Part shown: piece by piece, positions 13,179 to 27,106 of the stretch | Position numbering within the stretch: the first letter of the stretch is position 1 | How the letters are laid out: every line of letters starts with the position of its first letter | DNA from: Malurus cyaneus samueli | Lineage: Eukaryota; Chordata; Aves; Passeriformes; Maluridae | Assembly (NCBI GenBank): GCA_009741485.1 | Contig: CM019236.1 | Span: 64,826,300-64,890,299 of the forward strand | DNA: 64,000 bases | Reading direction: 5' to 3' | The notes under the pieces: generated by a model | Told to the model about the DNA's origin: nothing | The model's input: the letters and a program-made list of their open reading frames with translations, nothing else | Databases searched by the model: none | Program-made: the position numbers and the translations under genes

Positions 13179-13320
13179 CCATCATTCTCAGAGCCACAGA
13201 GATTGGCTCTGCTGGACGTGGTGGAAGCCTCCAGAAGCTCTCACAGGAGCCATCTTTTTTGCAACCCCCCCCCTCCCCCCCCCCCCCGCCACTACCAAAA
13301 CTGGGCCAAGCAAAACACAT

Positions 13321-16300
13321 ACCCAGATAAAACCTTGAAAGTTGATGTAAACACCTGTAGCTGTGCAGACATAAGTGTGAGCCTTCCTAAGGATATTAAT
13401 ATATGTAGGAATAGAGTTATCCTAAATGTTGCTCTGGTCTTGAAGTTAGTATTTCCAAGGGTTGACCTGTCCAAGGGGCCAGATATCACAGTGAGAGGGA
13501 TGTATTAATGGCTGGCTGCTCAAGGCTTTTTCCCTCATGGAATCCTCTTTGTGTCCCATAATCAGGTGATTTTGTGGGTTATAATGAGGCTGGTAGGATA
13601 TCGTGACAAACAGCCAATCCTGCACAGCAAGTAAAGACTGTCAAAGAAATGCTGAGGATTTCTCTGAAATTTAAAGAAGACTTGTGGTTAAATATTTCAC
13701 ACCAAATTAGTAAGCTAAACTGACAACAAAATGAAATTTAAATGGATATTGTACAATTGAAATTTAGGTTAGGCCATGGGGGATAAAACAAATGCAGCAT
13801 TACCAGTAACTACAAGAGAGGGTTTACAGCTCATATTAAAACTTAGCATGGAAGTTTCTATTAAACTTTGTCAGTGTTGAATAAATAAAAATGAGTTTCT
13901 GCTGACAAATTCTGAAATGTGTAGACACTTTTTTGCTTAATATCACACCTATGGCATATTCTTTGAACTGTCTTGACAGGACTTAGAGCTATTCAGCCTG
14001 CTCTTACAAGTTCATATTATGGGATGTTGGACTATAGTTATAAAGGATATTTGGTGGACAAGTAGAATATATTTTGACAAAGAGAAGATTCCTACTTTTT
14101 GCTTATAAAAGGTGTAACTTACTACAATGTTTTAGGGTTAGCCAAGCTAACAGCTAGCTAAAGGAAATGTGCCAAACAGAATATAACTAAGGCTTTCGCA
14201 ATGGGGAACAAAAGATCTGGAGCTTCTGATGGGGAAATGGGGGAGCAGGTGACAAAACAAGTGAAGGAATCAGAGGCTGAAGCAGTCCGCGCTGTCTTTC
14301 AAAAGTGAGAGCATAAATTCCTTGCCCCAAAGGGCCAACCCCTCCCTCACTTCTCTGATGCCTTAAGAAAATCACAATAGACTCATGTGAATAAGAGCCT
14401 GTAGTTGTCCGTTTGAGAAACCCCTTTCTCTCTAGCATGAGAAAGATGGAACAGTTTCTTTGTCTATACAGGGTCATGTGTAATATCTTTCAACACATTT
14501 TTGTCAAGACAACATTTGGAAAATTCTTATTTAATACATTTAATTAGATATTGGCTACTTTAATTTCAATACCCAAAACAGACAAAAATTGTTTACAGTT
14601 TCAGGAGTCTTTGCATCAAAAAGGGGAATTTGTGACATCATAAACCATCTCATAAGGAACAGACAATATTCCATTAAGGGTTCAGCAAAGTATAAATTAT
14701 AAAACATAAGCAGTTTCTTTGAAACAAAAGAGATTTTATTCACCAAAGTATTATAATCTGGAGGTAGTTGTGCAGAAAAATTATGGTAACTTGCAATAGC
14801 CTTCCTCATCAGTAGTATTTGACCAAATGCAAAAAAACAGTTGTGTGTGAACAGGATAAGAGATATTGACATGTACGTGACTCTGGATCATAGAGGTGTT
14901 TTCAAGTTACTTATTAATGGACTAGCTTCAGGCATTTTTGCTGTGTGTCTGTTAAACAACACCTGGGAATGATTTAGACTCTACAACCTGCATATTTATT
15001 CAATTGGATGAGCTAAAAGGAAAAACTGAAGCTGTTGAAATCAAAGCCTAAATATGGAGGTAGAGATAATAAATACTTTAAAAGGTGTGAATTAAAAGGA
15101 CAATCTCAAACATAACTTTGTGTGCTTCAGGCTTGTGCATCACAGAAGTAGAGTCTATCGCTGTTGCATCAAAATGCACATTGTAAGGAAAATAATAAGA
15201 CATGGATGAACATGGAAAATTTCTATTCATTATATGAAGGTGTAAGTTCAATAAAGATTTTTCATCTTGTTAGTCTGGAAAATATGGACATTTATAAATG
15301 AGTGGGCTAGATGATTCTTCATGGTACAATTTAAAGATTGTGGCTTTATGCATATTTTTGAACCAAATGTCAGCAGGTAAATATTTATAATTTAAGGACA
15401 GAAGAAAACATTAATTCTAAATCAACAATTCTGTCTCAAGAAGACACTCCTAATTTTAAGCTTTTCATTCCTTAGCAGAGCTAAGCAAATGTCAAAATAC
15501 TTTTATAAGCAAATATCTTCTATTTAGCTACACGTCATTTATTTTTGCATTTATTTATTTATTATTTGCAACATAATCTTTTCTTTCTTGAATTTATGGC
15601 TGATTTTTAATGTTTCAATAATATATATTTTAGTAAAGATTACTTCCATAACTCAATACTGTTATAATGTGGATAAGAATTATCAGAATAGAATGTGCCA
15701 AATAAGAATTTGAATATTGATAGAGATACAGCAAAAGGAGATAAAAAGACTAAATACAACAACACATTTGGGGGGCTTTTGGTTGTTCCTTCATTAACAT
15801 GCCTCATTTACAGTAGTGTGAAATAAGTATCAGACCTTGTACGCTTTTATTTAAATAGCATTTGGTTCTTCACAAAAATCGGTATTGTGATCTCAAGGAC
15901 TAAATGCAGAAACATTTACTTGTGTGAGCCATGCCATATGAAACTGAACAATACATTATTTTGTATGGCTCCTTGTGGAGAGGAAGAAAGTTAAGACAAA
16001 TTTGCTAAAGTTTGCATCACTTTATAAGTATGTTTTCTAAACTATATATTTTTAGCTTTTACTAAAAAATTAGATGAGGAATACAGTATAAAGAGAAGCT
16101 TCAACTAAAATGCAAAAATAAACTTTAAAATATAGTGAAAAAGGAGTTATTACCTTTATGAACTCCAAGTAACTTCAGAAAAATATATTTAAAAATGAGA
16201 AATGGGTTTAGCAATATATTTAGTTAAATATAAAAGCCTATAGCAACTCTAAAGACTGCCTCAGGAATGGATTTATTGGTATACTTAAGGAGGCACATTT

Positions 16301-19300
16301 CTAATCAACTGTTACTAGAATACTTTTTGGTACGTCTGTTGACAGAGGTTGTATATGAATGTGCATTGCCAGTTAAAACTGCAATTAAGGAACAATCTGA
16401 ATCTGGATTGCAAGGGACTGCATGGCAATATTCTACTGAGAATTCCATACATTTATCTGATGTAACAATTGCTGAGTAACAGCAGAATCAATTTAGAACA
16501 TAATTACAATGTTTATTTAGCCTATTAAGGATACAGTACAGTACTAGTGCTGTCCACATGTAAGGTCAATAATTAAAGGACACGTCCACGTGACTTCACT
16601 GAGAAATTCACAGAACAGTGAATTTTTTGTTTCATAAGGTATAATAATTAACTACTGCATTTTATAGACAGAGGGAGGAAAGCATTTGACATTATTCAAT
16701 GAGTCCATTAAAAAAGCCTCTTAACAAATTCTCTGATTGTAAAGTAATTTTTGAGAGAGAACCATACTTTCTATCTATTTTTTTTTAAATATTTAAACAT
16801 GTACTCTAAATTTATTTATACAATCTTCCAAGCTTATTAGCTTGGATAATGCTTCAAATTTTCTTTTGATTCAATTAACCTCTTTAGCCAAACAGCCTTC
16901 ACTACTCTACTCACCAACTCCCCACAACAGAAGAGCACAGTGGAGCTAAAAACATCTCCTTGCCTGCACATGTTAAATGCTACATGTATTGCAGAAGCTA
17001 TATGGGCTGAATGTGTAGGTTTATGAAAGGAGGAACATCAAGGGAATACCTGCTTTCCCTGTAAATTGCTTTAGACAAAAATTATATCAACCTGTTAATG
17101 AGAATTTAGTTATTTAAATAAGGAAAAGTTTTCACTTCTTTTTTTATTTGCTGGTTGATAGCCAGGACAGTAATAGTGTCATGTTCCTACAGGGTGGGGG
17201 CTTAGCTTTGCCCCAAAATTCAGGATAACTTTTCAAGGTTTTTAGGATGGTTTTTAAGGTAAGAAGCTTCATCTGAGTTCTGTGTTTCGGTGCCTCTCCT
17301 GGGCAAAGTGCCCTGGGCTCTGGACAGGTAAGATAGCTCTGCATTTCCTTCAGGTTATATTTTGCTGGCTTTGTCCAATCTCATAACATGGTGATGTGTT
17401 TTACATTTTAAGAGTGTATTTTATATGAAAATATGGAGATTCAAGGTGAATTCCTTACAAACCATAATCCCTAACATAATCGCCAGGGTTGTTGTCAGGG
17501 GAGAATTCCTTCATTCCTAAGCCCTAGTAAAGGAAATGTTAACATTTTCGAAGCCACTTAAAGCTATTAGGCCAAGTTTCAAAACATCAGAAACAGGTGT
17601 GAATGCAAATTAAATTTCAAGCAACCACTAACCATTCCAATTCTTATTGGAATTGTAGAGGAATATAAAAGTGAATTGCAAAAGAGCTCAAGGAAAAGTC
17701 AGTCCTTCTTTGAATTATGCAGTGCAAATACAGGTCTTATTAAAAACTCCTCAAAAACATGAGTCTGGATACTGTGAAAAGAAATTAAATGAAACAAAGG
17801 TGTACACAAACTGCCTCTGCTGTGAAATCCTAGAAGATCTCTTGGATACTTTGTGAGATCTTTTGTGATCCCATTCTCTTCAATTGGTTCTCTGACATGC
17901 AAAATAACTAAAACCGAAAGTATAAATAGCCTTTGTCAGCTTGCAATTTAATTTTTCATCCCAAGTCTAATACATAAGCCAGCAGTCTTAGTGAATATGT
18001 GCCAAGTCTGCCAATCCAACCTAGTGGGTCTAAATGTAGCTGTAATTTGGATGCAGAATATATAATCAGAGAGAAGTATAATTCAGGAGATTATATATCT
18101 AAATATCATATAATCCATGTTTGTAATCAAGGGACTACGTAGCCAAAAACTTTTCTCCTGATAATACTCTTTCAGTTTTTTCATAATAGTCCAGAGCTCT
18201 GTTTTTCTATTTGCAAGGAAACCCTTATAGATAATCTCTATCAACTCCAGTAATTCCTTATTTGTTAAAAAAATATCTTGCCTTAAACCTTCAAACCCAG
18301 CCATGAATCAACATCACAAATCCTACATAACAATCCAAGGAACATCTTAAAACCTCTGCTGAGCTGTGGGCAGAGATAAATAGAGACCATAAATTTAGGT
18401 AGATTTCAGTCGACCATGAAACCACAAGCTTAGATAATGAGTTTACCATTTATTAATCTGCCAGAGAATTTTATGATAGAATATATTCTTTAGCTTAAAA
18501 AAATTGCATTCTTACCCTTATTTTTGAGAGTGGAAGGAAAGGAACAGAAATAATTCATAATAGAACTGTGGCATCATGTCTGTACAAATCAGCATGTGGG
18601 CTAGGAACACAGCATTCAACTGATGCACCATGGTGGGAAATCAAAACAGGCATCTAGTAATCATAATCTAAACACCAATATTGGGAATAATCTCACTGCA
18701 GACTTTATTTGTTTGAATACCCAAATTTGCTTATGGAATAATCCTGATAATTGAGATTAAAAGGTGTACTTTATTCCTGAACTACACTTGAATTTATACT
18801 CCTTATTTACAGTACTAGAAGAGAAAGGATACTTACCTGTAGCAGCTGGTTTAATAATGGCAATATTTTTCACAACAAAATCTGTTTGTTACTGTGTTTG
18901 ATTTTTTTATTGCAGTGCTTACTACCACAAAGCTGTTCCTACACTGCTCTCCTTCTGAAGTGTTGCACTTGTGAAGGAGCTGTCACTTTTGTAACATTTC
19001 TGGTCTGCTGCAGGAGCCGTGAGATTGAGATAGCAGACTGAATTTCTGCTTGAATATAGTTTTTAGATCCTTCCCTGATCAAGTCAGAAGCAATATAGAA
19101 ACTGCCAGTTCAGAATGAAAGTCTTGGGAGGAACCTATTCAAAGTCAACAAGCATGTCAACATTGGGTATTTTTTTTCAGGAAATTCAGGTGGGAAAACA
19201 CCTTTCCCCCTTTCTTCTCTCTCTTTGTTGTTGTGGTTGTTGTTTTGCTTTGTTTTGTTTCCGGAATTGACAGGAGACAGTAGCATGTGCAGTACTGTGT

Positions 19301-20242
19301 ACCTTGGCACAAAGACCATCAATTGCTGGGCAGATAATCACCTCAGAATTGTGAGAATCCTAAGAAGTTTTACTTGGCTCTAATGTCTCCATGGGTACCT
19401 ATAAAAACATATAATTTGTGAAGATTTCTTTGAATCCTAAACAGAAGACCTGAAAATTTTTGCATTGGTGGGAGTCACTCACAGACCCTGGTAAGTAATC
19501 AACATTTACCACAAAGTTTCATGACTAGGAGAGGATAAGTCTTGCAATTTTGGCTTAAAGAAGACTGTTTTATTGGCTCAATATTTTCAGGTCCTGATAT
19601 TCTCACATTTTTTTGTTCTTCATGTCAAAATGTAATGCCTAACATTCTACAGGATCTGGCATGGACCTATGTCATGGTCATGCTACAAACCAGCTATTTT
19701 GAGGTCTTTGCCTGTCTGCACTTTTTTGGAAACACAGGATTCAGTTAGGGTCAATTTCCAGCATGAGCAGTTCATCAGTCAATAATTGCTCCCATTATTA
19801 CAACAGCCAGATTTATATTAGAATTTGATTAATAACAATATGCCCCTCAGTTACATCATTCCATTAAGTGGCACAAATTACCCTGTAACTGCTGTTCAAA
19901 TCTGAGCAAAGTGTACCTACAATGTCATTTAATGAGACTAGATTTGACTAGAATGGAACTTCAAAGCTGCCTGCATAAACAGAAGGGCCTTGAATCAGTA
20001 CCAGTCTGACGGAACTTCTGTGTCTCTTCTTATTGTCTTTGAGAAGCCTGTCTTACCATATTTTAGGAAAATCAATGAAATAACAAGAAAGATTCTTAAG
20101 ATAGGAGAGGGAAAGTAGTAACTGTTAGAAGTTCTGTTTTGTCAAAACCTCTGAATTTCAGAAGTTAATTTGGAGTGTTAAGAATTTACCCTGAATCGCT
20201 TATTAGATGTTTTATTTTTTTTTAAAAAAAAAGGTTCTACTC
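13321..20242. other. Intergenic, nothing recognised
   Basis: Long AT-rich stretch with many short chance frames on both strands, the longest around 100 codons. I see no domain, no exon-like run with flanking splice sites, no CR1 tail and no LTR. Low-complexity sites include TTTATTTATTTATTA near 15550 and a GTT/TTTTG-rich patch near 19225-19260. Confidence 0.6.
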
Positions 20243-20478
20243 GATTTTTTCTTTCTATTTTTTCAGTCTCCATTTCTTCCTCAGATCTGCTCTTCGATTT
20301 TCTTACTTTGCTCTTCTTCTCCTCTTGTTTTTCTTTTCAGGATTCTGATCTTTCCCTCTTTCAGGATATTTTTCTCTTTGTTCTCTGTTTCTCCTCCTGT
20401 CTCTATGCAGTCATTTTCAGCAGGCTTTCTTCTCTTTTTCTTCTTTCTTTTTCGTCTTCTCTTTCTCTTCTTTTTCAG
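20243..20478 (+). repeat. Polypyrimidine tract with repeated CAG steps
   Basis: About 235 bases are overwhelmingly T and C on the plus strand, interrupted by several pyrimidine-run-plus-CAG motifs. Such asymmetric tracts can form triplex DNA in vitro and mimic 3' splice sites. The open frames across it (20207-20518 and 20308-20499) consist almost only of Phe, Leu and Ser and are composition artefacts. Confidence 0.85.
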
Positions 20479-23400
20479 AATACTTGCTACTGGTTATGAG
20501 ACTATGTTAGCCTTATAAGGAAATATATGTTTTTAAGGATTTTCATAGGATTTTTAGGTTATAGAAAGTAATCAATTGTAAACAATTCTATCTAAGCATT
20601 CTGCCACAGTATAATATTTTTTCTTGGGCTTTTAGAGTTCGGGAGAGAACATTTATTTGCTGAAATACAGCAAAACAGTTCAAAATGCTTTTCCATTAAC
20701 TTTGTCCTAGTCCTGAGTAATGATGCTTTAATAAATTTTCACTGATCAGCTGTACTTTAAAGTTTTTTAAGGCTCAGACCTTTGTTTAGCGATTTCAGTT
20801 TTTAAAAAGGTTAGATTTTGCTTAATTTATATTCCTGTGTGGAGTTATTTGTATTATTGAAAATATTTGGGTATTTTGGTGGGTATTTGCCAGTTTATAC
20901 TTCACCTTTAGTTGTGATAAATCACACCTGTTTCAGTCTGTCTGTTGTATCTTGGAACAGGCACAATATGATACTGATGTAACTGACATAGCCTAAACTG
21001 CTGTTTCTTACAATGAATAATTTACTTCAAAAACTGGCTTCTAAGAAGCAAAATAGCTGTTTTGGCACTATTTCACTGATATTCATTGGGTAAAATTACT
21101 CAGTCTTTATGCATAGTTACCTTTCTGGAGGAATGCAAAAGGAATTAAGACTGTCCCATTGCCATGGATAGGAAAATGTATGGGTGAACAACAATGTTAA
21201 ACAGATGTGGTACTAAATATATTTTTTGTTTCAATATGATTAATGAATGTTCCTTTTCTTTTCAAAGATGCTATCAGGTAACATATTTTCCTCATTTTTA
21301 TTTAAGTGTCTAAGAATTGCCTTTGATTGTAATTTTTGTGCATTTCCTTGGGATATATTAGCAATCATACTACATTAGAGAACCTTACTTGCATTTAAAA
21401 TTCCTAAATAATTTAAAAATTAAGACACATAGGATATTATGCATTATCCTTATATTAAGGATATTAATACTTTATGTAAAACACTTCTAAGATGAATCAG
21501 TGAATCTAGAATGATTAATTCTTTGCTAATTATGCTCTGTTCTTCCTGACTGAACAGAATAGAATTACTTTGAGTGTACATGCATGCCAAATTAGAGACA
21601 TCAGTACAAATTCTCCTTCTGTTAAATATAAATACTTATATATCATGCTGGATTCTATGATCAGTTGAGGCATTTTAGTTTTGATGTTTATCTCAAATTC
21701 CTGTGTGTTGGATACACCTTTGTCTGGAATTGGGAAAAAAATAACTTAAAAAAAAATACAAGTTAAGGACTATGTCCCACAAACATTAAGCAACTCAAAG
21801 AGCAGTTTGATGCTACCACTATCATTCAGGAATGCACTTTTCTACTGCCTGGATGGGAGACAAACTCCAGCCCAACCTTGCACAAGCAGGGCTTGACCTT
21901 GCAGGCTGGTGTGCCACTCAGACCCAGCTTTTTCAAACAGTGATGAGGTGGCTCAGCTTCTTATACTTGATCTTAAACTGTATCTCCAGTCTTTCAGAGT
22001 TGTCTCTGCCCTTGTGTAATGATAGCAGCAAAACCATATGAGTCATTTGCAGCATCTGATAGTCTAACTTGTCCAAAACCTGTAATGGATGTACAATTCT
22101 TACCTTAGCCCTAGTTCGATTACCCTCCATTCTGCCAAAAAGTTTATATAGCCTGACTACTTTATTACATTTCTTTTTTTTTTTTGTGTGCCTATTTTTT
22201 TCTTTCATTACAGTGGTACTGAATTTGTCATGTGTTGCTTTCCAGGGGGTGCTGTTTCTTCGATTTGTTAAGCAACACTGTTTAAAGATCCCTCTAATCT
22301 TGTGAATTTTAAATTGCCAAAAATAGCTCAGGGATACCACATCTGTTTCCTTTAGATATATGCTCTCTCAAAATATGTTGCACTTTTAACGTTCCCAAAA
22401 TGTATGCCTATGGACAAAATGTTGCTTATGGACCTGTCAAGGTACAAACTTGAGGAAACATTTACTACAGGGTTCCATTAAGAGGAGCTTTAGGCAGTGT
22501 TTTGTTCTTTTTCAGCAAGCTCACTAATTGCAGAACTCACATGTAAATATCATTGTAGTAATATTTTGGAAGATGAAGCAATGATTACCTAAGAATGATA
22601 TTCTTTTGCTGATATTTCTAGCTGTTGGAGGGAAATATTAGAGCCTGGAATTTTGAGTGACTGCTTTCATTATACAACAATTACCTAACAAGTGTTTTAA
22701 AACCTTCTATTGCCATATTATATTTTGTGTTTATGTTCAGAAGGGATAGGGAAAAAGAGTGTCTTCACAGTTCCTTTATGATATCCCAAATTTTCTGCAA
22801 CAACTAGACATTCAAGATTTGAAAGCTTTTCGCATCTTCTTTTTCTCCCCACAGTGTAGGTCTTGTTCTTACTGCCTTTAGTCTGGCAATTGCTGAATCA
22901 TTTTAAAACAGTATATGTTATAAGTGTGTGAATCGAAGCATTGCTTCTACCTTCTCTGTGTCTTTATTTGTCTGGTAAAATAATGGTTTTACAGGACAGT
23001 CCTTCATTCTCTGGCCTATTGTACAGAAGAATGAATGAGCGAGAGTCTTGATTACCTTACACATAAATCTGGTTAACTGTTATATTAATTAAAACGTGTG
23101 ATTTTGAGGCTATTCTGAACTATTTATATGTGATTTAACTCATATCAGCAGCTAATTTGTATTTAATGCAAACTAATGGATTTTATGTAAATGGAGCATG
23201 TGGCAGTCTATTTAAAAAACAAATTATCTGTAGTTCCATTTCAGTTATTTTAATTAAATTTAGAGTGTGTGTGCAGTGGAGAGGGATAAAGGATGTGTTA
23301 TATATGAAGTGTTGATGATTAAAACCAATTTAAATATATAGAATAAGAAACAAGTGATTCTCTTAGCAGAAACACCTATTTGTTTTCTGACATTTGCATT

Positions 23401-25769
23401 TGCTAAAGGAGCAGACACAAGATCAGGCAAAGGCATGCACCTGATGGCTTTTGAACTGAAGAATACATATAATTCTTTGAATTATTAATAACAATACTAT
23501 GAATATTAGCTTCCCATTTGTAAAAGCTTTGTGAATTATTGGTAAATTACATTCTGAACAAATGACAATATTGGACTAAGAAACTGGCAGTTATTTGCTG
23601 ATTCTGTTCCTAAACCACTGTGAACCCAGGTACTATCTTAGAGCCTATGGAGCCAGCTATGCAATGTGATGGCTGCATTGGTTGTTTTAACACCAGTTAA
23701 CAGATGATTTCAATATTTTTAGCACAAGCACAAACATTATTCACTGGTTTTGAAATCTGAAGTATTATAGCACTATCCCGTGCTCTATTTGCTTGAATTT
23801 CCTGAACCTGGCTGAATAAACAGATACTTTTTTTTCTGTTGTGAGTACATTTTTCTCACAGCATTAGCTCAGCTTCTTTGGATTTTGTGTCACCCAACAC
23901 CAACCAGTCTGACAGATTTTGAGAAGAAATTCTGTAATAGATGAAAATATTTTCCGAACATTTCTCACCTTCATTTGTTGCCAGACTTTGGCAAGACATT
24001 ATTGTTATTATAACTCAGTTATTGTTGTTCATACTAACCATGGAGAAAAGCTGTAAAGGATAGAACATATTTTGAGAAGCTTAGAATGGATCTTCATGAA
24101 CAATTCTGATATACCCCCAACATCTTGTGTGCAACATGTCAGTCAGATGCTAAACTGAATTAATGTTTTAGTGTCATCAGTGATGGTGGAAAAAGGTTAA
24201 AAAAAAAAAACTGTCTGCAATGTTAATCTTACTTCCATTGATTGTCTGACAGTTTCTCAATTTCAAAAGTTGCAATGGTAGCTTTTGCTTTTTCCCTTAG
24301 ACCCATTGCAAATACCGTGACTTTTGCTAATTCTTCAATATTATAGCATTTGTACAGTTGAAATGGAAACCTCCACTTGGAAGCATAAGTACTCTGATTC
24401 TGTCACCAACTAGAAAATCAAGTAAAACCTCTTAAGGTATGTTTTATTCCCCAAAGATTTTGCTCTTGAAATAGGCTAATCTAATAAAATAGTATCTAAT
24501 CCTGAGATGGAAAGTAGTCAACACATTTTTTGCCTATATTTACATCTGAAGGTGTATCCCTGCATTTGCACACATAGACCTGATCAATATACCACATTGG
24601 TCATATTTAACAGATAGAAAGACTCTTTCTTAATTCTGTTCACTTAATGAAACAGGCATAAACATATTAATTGAAAATAATGAAGGTTTGCACTTATTTT
24701 CAAAATTCAACAATGGCCTGTATGATTTACTGAATTAAGAACAAAATATTTTAAAAACTGGTTAAATCAAAGGCTGCAAATGTTATGAAATAAAAATAAC
24801 TTGAATATTAACAGGGTTATTTACAAAACATGATGTCTCAAATGTCAGCAGCAGCTCTGCTTTGCCCATAAAGGATGAGCTTATTTAAGCTCATGCCCAA
24901 GTATTTGCCCAGACGACCTGGCTGAATAATAGGACAACCCAAATATATTTGGTTGCTACCAATATATAGGACAAATGTTGGAAAAAAATCAAAGAAATGA
25001 GAAAAAAAATATTAAAGAAAAAAAATATGTGGGCCAATTAAAGCTCCTTAGAGCACGACCTTTGAGATCTCATCTTTTATCCTCTCTTCACCTTCCACTA
25101 TAAAATACAGTTTGCCAGGCTGCTCTTCTTGAAAGATTCTCAGATTTTATTTTTATATTAAAAAATGTCATAAGGCAATGTATGCTATTGAATCTCAAAA
25201 TGCAGGAAATAGTACCAGGAACTGAAAAAATTCTTCTATCTAATAATATATCTATGACTCATGGGGCTTCTGCTGGTCAGAGATATTTGCCTTGATTGAT
25301 TCTTTTCTTATCTCACTGACCATTTCTCTCAAACTCTTGTGAGACTTGTGAGTCTTTTTATTTTTTTGATGGATTGGAAGATTGGATTGGCTGTATTGCA
25401 AAAAGCCTGATCTGTTGGTCACAAATTGATGCCATATTCAAATGTTTATTTTAGATGATGTGATTTGCTGAAATCATGCATTATTTCATGGATTTGCCAG
25501 TCATACCAAGTTGGACTCTGTAGTTATACTTTGGGATTATTTTGTGCTGTTTCTGCTGTCTTGGTTCCAGACTGATATTTGGTCATGGATGAGAAATAAT
25601 TTACTTTTTTTTGATTATGTATGCTGGAATATTATCTGAGTTCATGAACATGTAGGACAAATCTTTACCTGCTATTGCACCATGGAGGTCATTATTTTAC
25701 AACTTCTCTTGGGTTGATTTTTGTGCCAATTCTGTTATGTATTCCTATTCTCGTTGGCTTGTATGCCCA
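20479..25769. other. Intergenic, nothing recognised
   Basis: AT-rich single-copy sequence. There is a small stem-loop near 24870-24892 (ATGAGCTT-ATTT-AAGCTCAT) and nothing else of note. No coding similarity is recognised. Confidence 0.6.
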
Positions 25770-26350
25770 AAAGGTGTTTGTACCTTTAAATGCAACCTGG
25801 AAGAAGGAGCAGGAGCTGCTGGGAAGGCGGTGCGGGCAGTTAAAAAGCCAGCGCTGCTATGCAGCTGGGGCTTTTGGAGCTTGGCTCTTGCTCTGCTCTG
25901 CGCCGCGGGAGTCCTTGCTCACTGCGTGCAGCAGAGTTACGTTATTGCAGTTTCAGCTAGCTCGGGTTTGTTAGTTTCGGCAAACCCCTCTGCGGCTCCT
26001 GCGATTCTGCTCTTGGAGCAATCCGGCCGGGAGAAAGCTGCGCAGCTCCATCTGATTCCGGAAGAAGCCAAGCAACACAGAAACACACCGAGCCCTCCGT
26101 TCATCCATAGTGAAGAAAGGACTGTAATACAGTTGTTTTTTTTTTTTTTTTTTTTTTTTTTGTTTTCTTTTGCCACTGTAAGGGAGGCACGTGGATTTTT
26201 TTTCTTTACATTTCTTTTTCGGGGAGGGAGCCACCATTTTGTCTGCGCCACCTGACAAGCCGGAGTTTCACATTGGCGTTCTGGACTTCTAAATATCTAA
26301 CGGTTACTTTTTATCTGTGTCCTGTGGACACTGTGTTTTGTTAATAAACT
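25770..26350 (+). promoter_or_regulatory. CpG-rich island, possible promoter or solo LTR
   Basis: Against an AT-rich, CpG-poor background this block has many CpG dinucleotides (about 25825-26060), a TATA-like TTAAAAAG near 25840 followed by a GC-rich start-like region, a T run (26136-26161), an ATTTTGTCTGCGCC segment and an AATAAA poly(A) signal at about 26343. That order (TATA-like box, CpG-rich leader, poly(A) signal) fits a retroviral LTR on the plus strand. I found no convincing TG...CA boundaries with target duplications, so a host promoter with first exon remains possible. The open frame 25737-26255 has no recognisable domain and runs through the homopolymer. Confidence 0.35.
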
Positions 26351-27106
26351 ACCTTTTTTCTCTTCACTTTTTGCCCGGCATCTATTTCTTATTGGTGGGG
26401 AAAAATTATCAATTTTTTTCACTTCAGAGGAAACGTTCCTCTGAAAACATTGTCTCAAAACCGAGACACAGCTGGTGTACCCCTGTATACCGCTGTCAGA
26501 ACACCCCTGAATATCTGCTATGCCCCTTAACCCTCAGCCATTTCTTATCTGTGTTAAAATATTGTTCTCAGAAGGACATCTAAGAGTTCGATTGTTACTT
26601 GTATGGTTTGTGTGTGTTGGCCATAATGAAACCATATGGTCAATCTATCTGTATTTTTTATTCACATGTTTAAAGCATCTAATATCTACTGCAAATATAT
26701 CAAACATATGCTTATAATTTTTCTTTTTTCTTTTTGTTTTGTTTGTTTCAAGATGTTCACATATGCTTTTATATCTTTGATAGCCCACATAATGAGTAAG
26801 AGGTGGCAGTCTTACACAAATATTTGTGGGTTTCATACTTAACGTATTTCAAATCTCCTCATTTGTTATATGAGGGAAAACTGCTTTTATACAGTGAAAG
26901 ATGTTTAAGAAAACTGTAGCTTAGCTTTCCTTTCCTTGTCTTACATTAGACAATATAAAAGAACTTCTGTTATAGGGAACTGTCATTCTCTCACACTGGA
27001 ATGATATCAAATAAAGGATGTAAAGTCAATTAAAATTATCTGATTTATAACCCAGATGATGACACATGTTTAATAATGCTAGTTTTGCTAACTAATGTAT
27101 GTCAGA
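26351..27106. other. Intergenic, nothing recognised
   Basis: AT-rich sequence. A 9-bp-arm palindrome, TCAGAGGAAACGTTCCTCTGA, lies near 26424-26445. No gene is seen. Confidence 0.55.

Larger units (their letters stand above)
12574..13320 (+). mobile_element. GC-rich avian dispersed repeat, probably an LTR-type element
   Basis: This block is much richer in GC than its surroundings and starts with TGTTGTGGTTTGG, which resembles the 5' terminus of several avian ERV LTRs. It contains three tandem units of about 35-38 bp (12806-12920), a near-perfect hairpin (13111-13178) and a C run (13265-13287). I recall the same text pattern recurring in bird genomes, but I cannot name the family from sequence alone. 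An open frame of 310 codons (12576-13508) crosses the whole block. It is rich in Pro, Leu, Ser and Cys, is built from the tandem units, has no recognisable domain, and overlaps other open frames on both strands, so I regard it as composition-driven. The right edge is uncertain. Confidence 0.45.

Noticed and set aside
12576..13508. 310-codon plus-strand open frame, the longest in the window
   Set aside because: It runs through short tandem units, a hairpin and a C run in a GC-rich repeat. Other frames on both strands are also open there, and no domain is recognisable.
25675..26255. Overlapping plus-strand frames with hydrophobic and Cys-containing stretches
   Set aside because: They cross a T homopolymer and the CpG-rich regulatory-like block, show no domain, and have minus-strand competitors.
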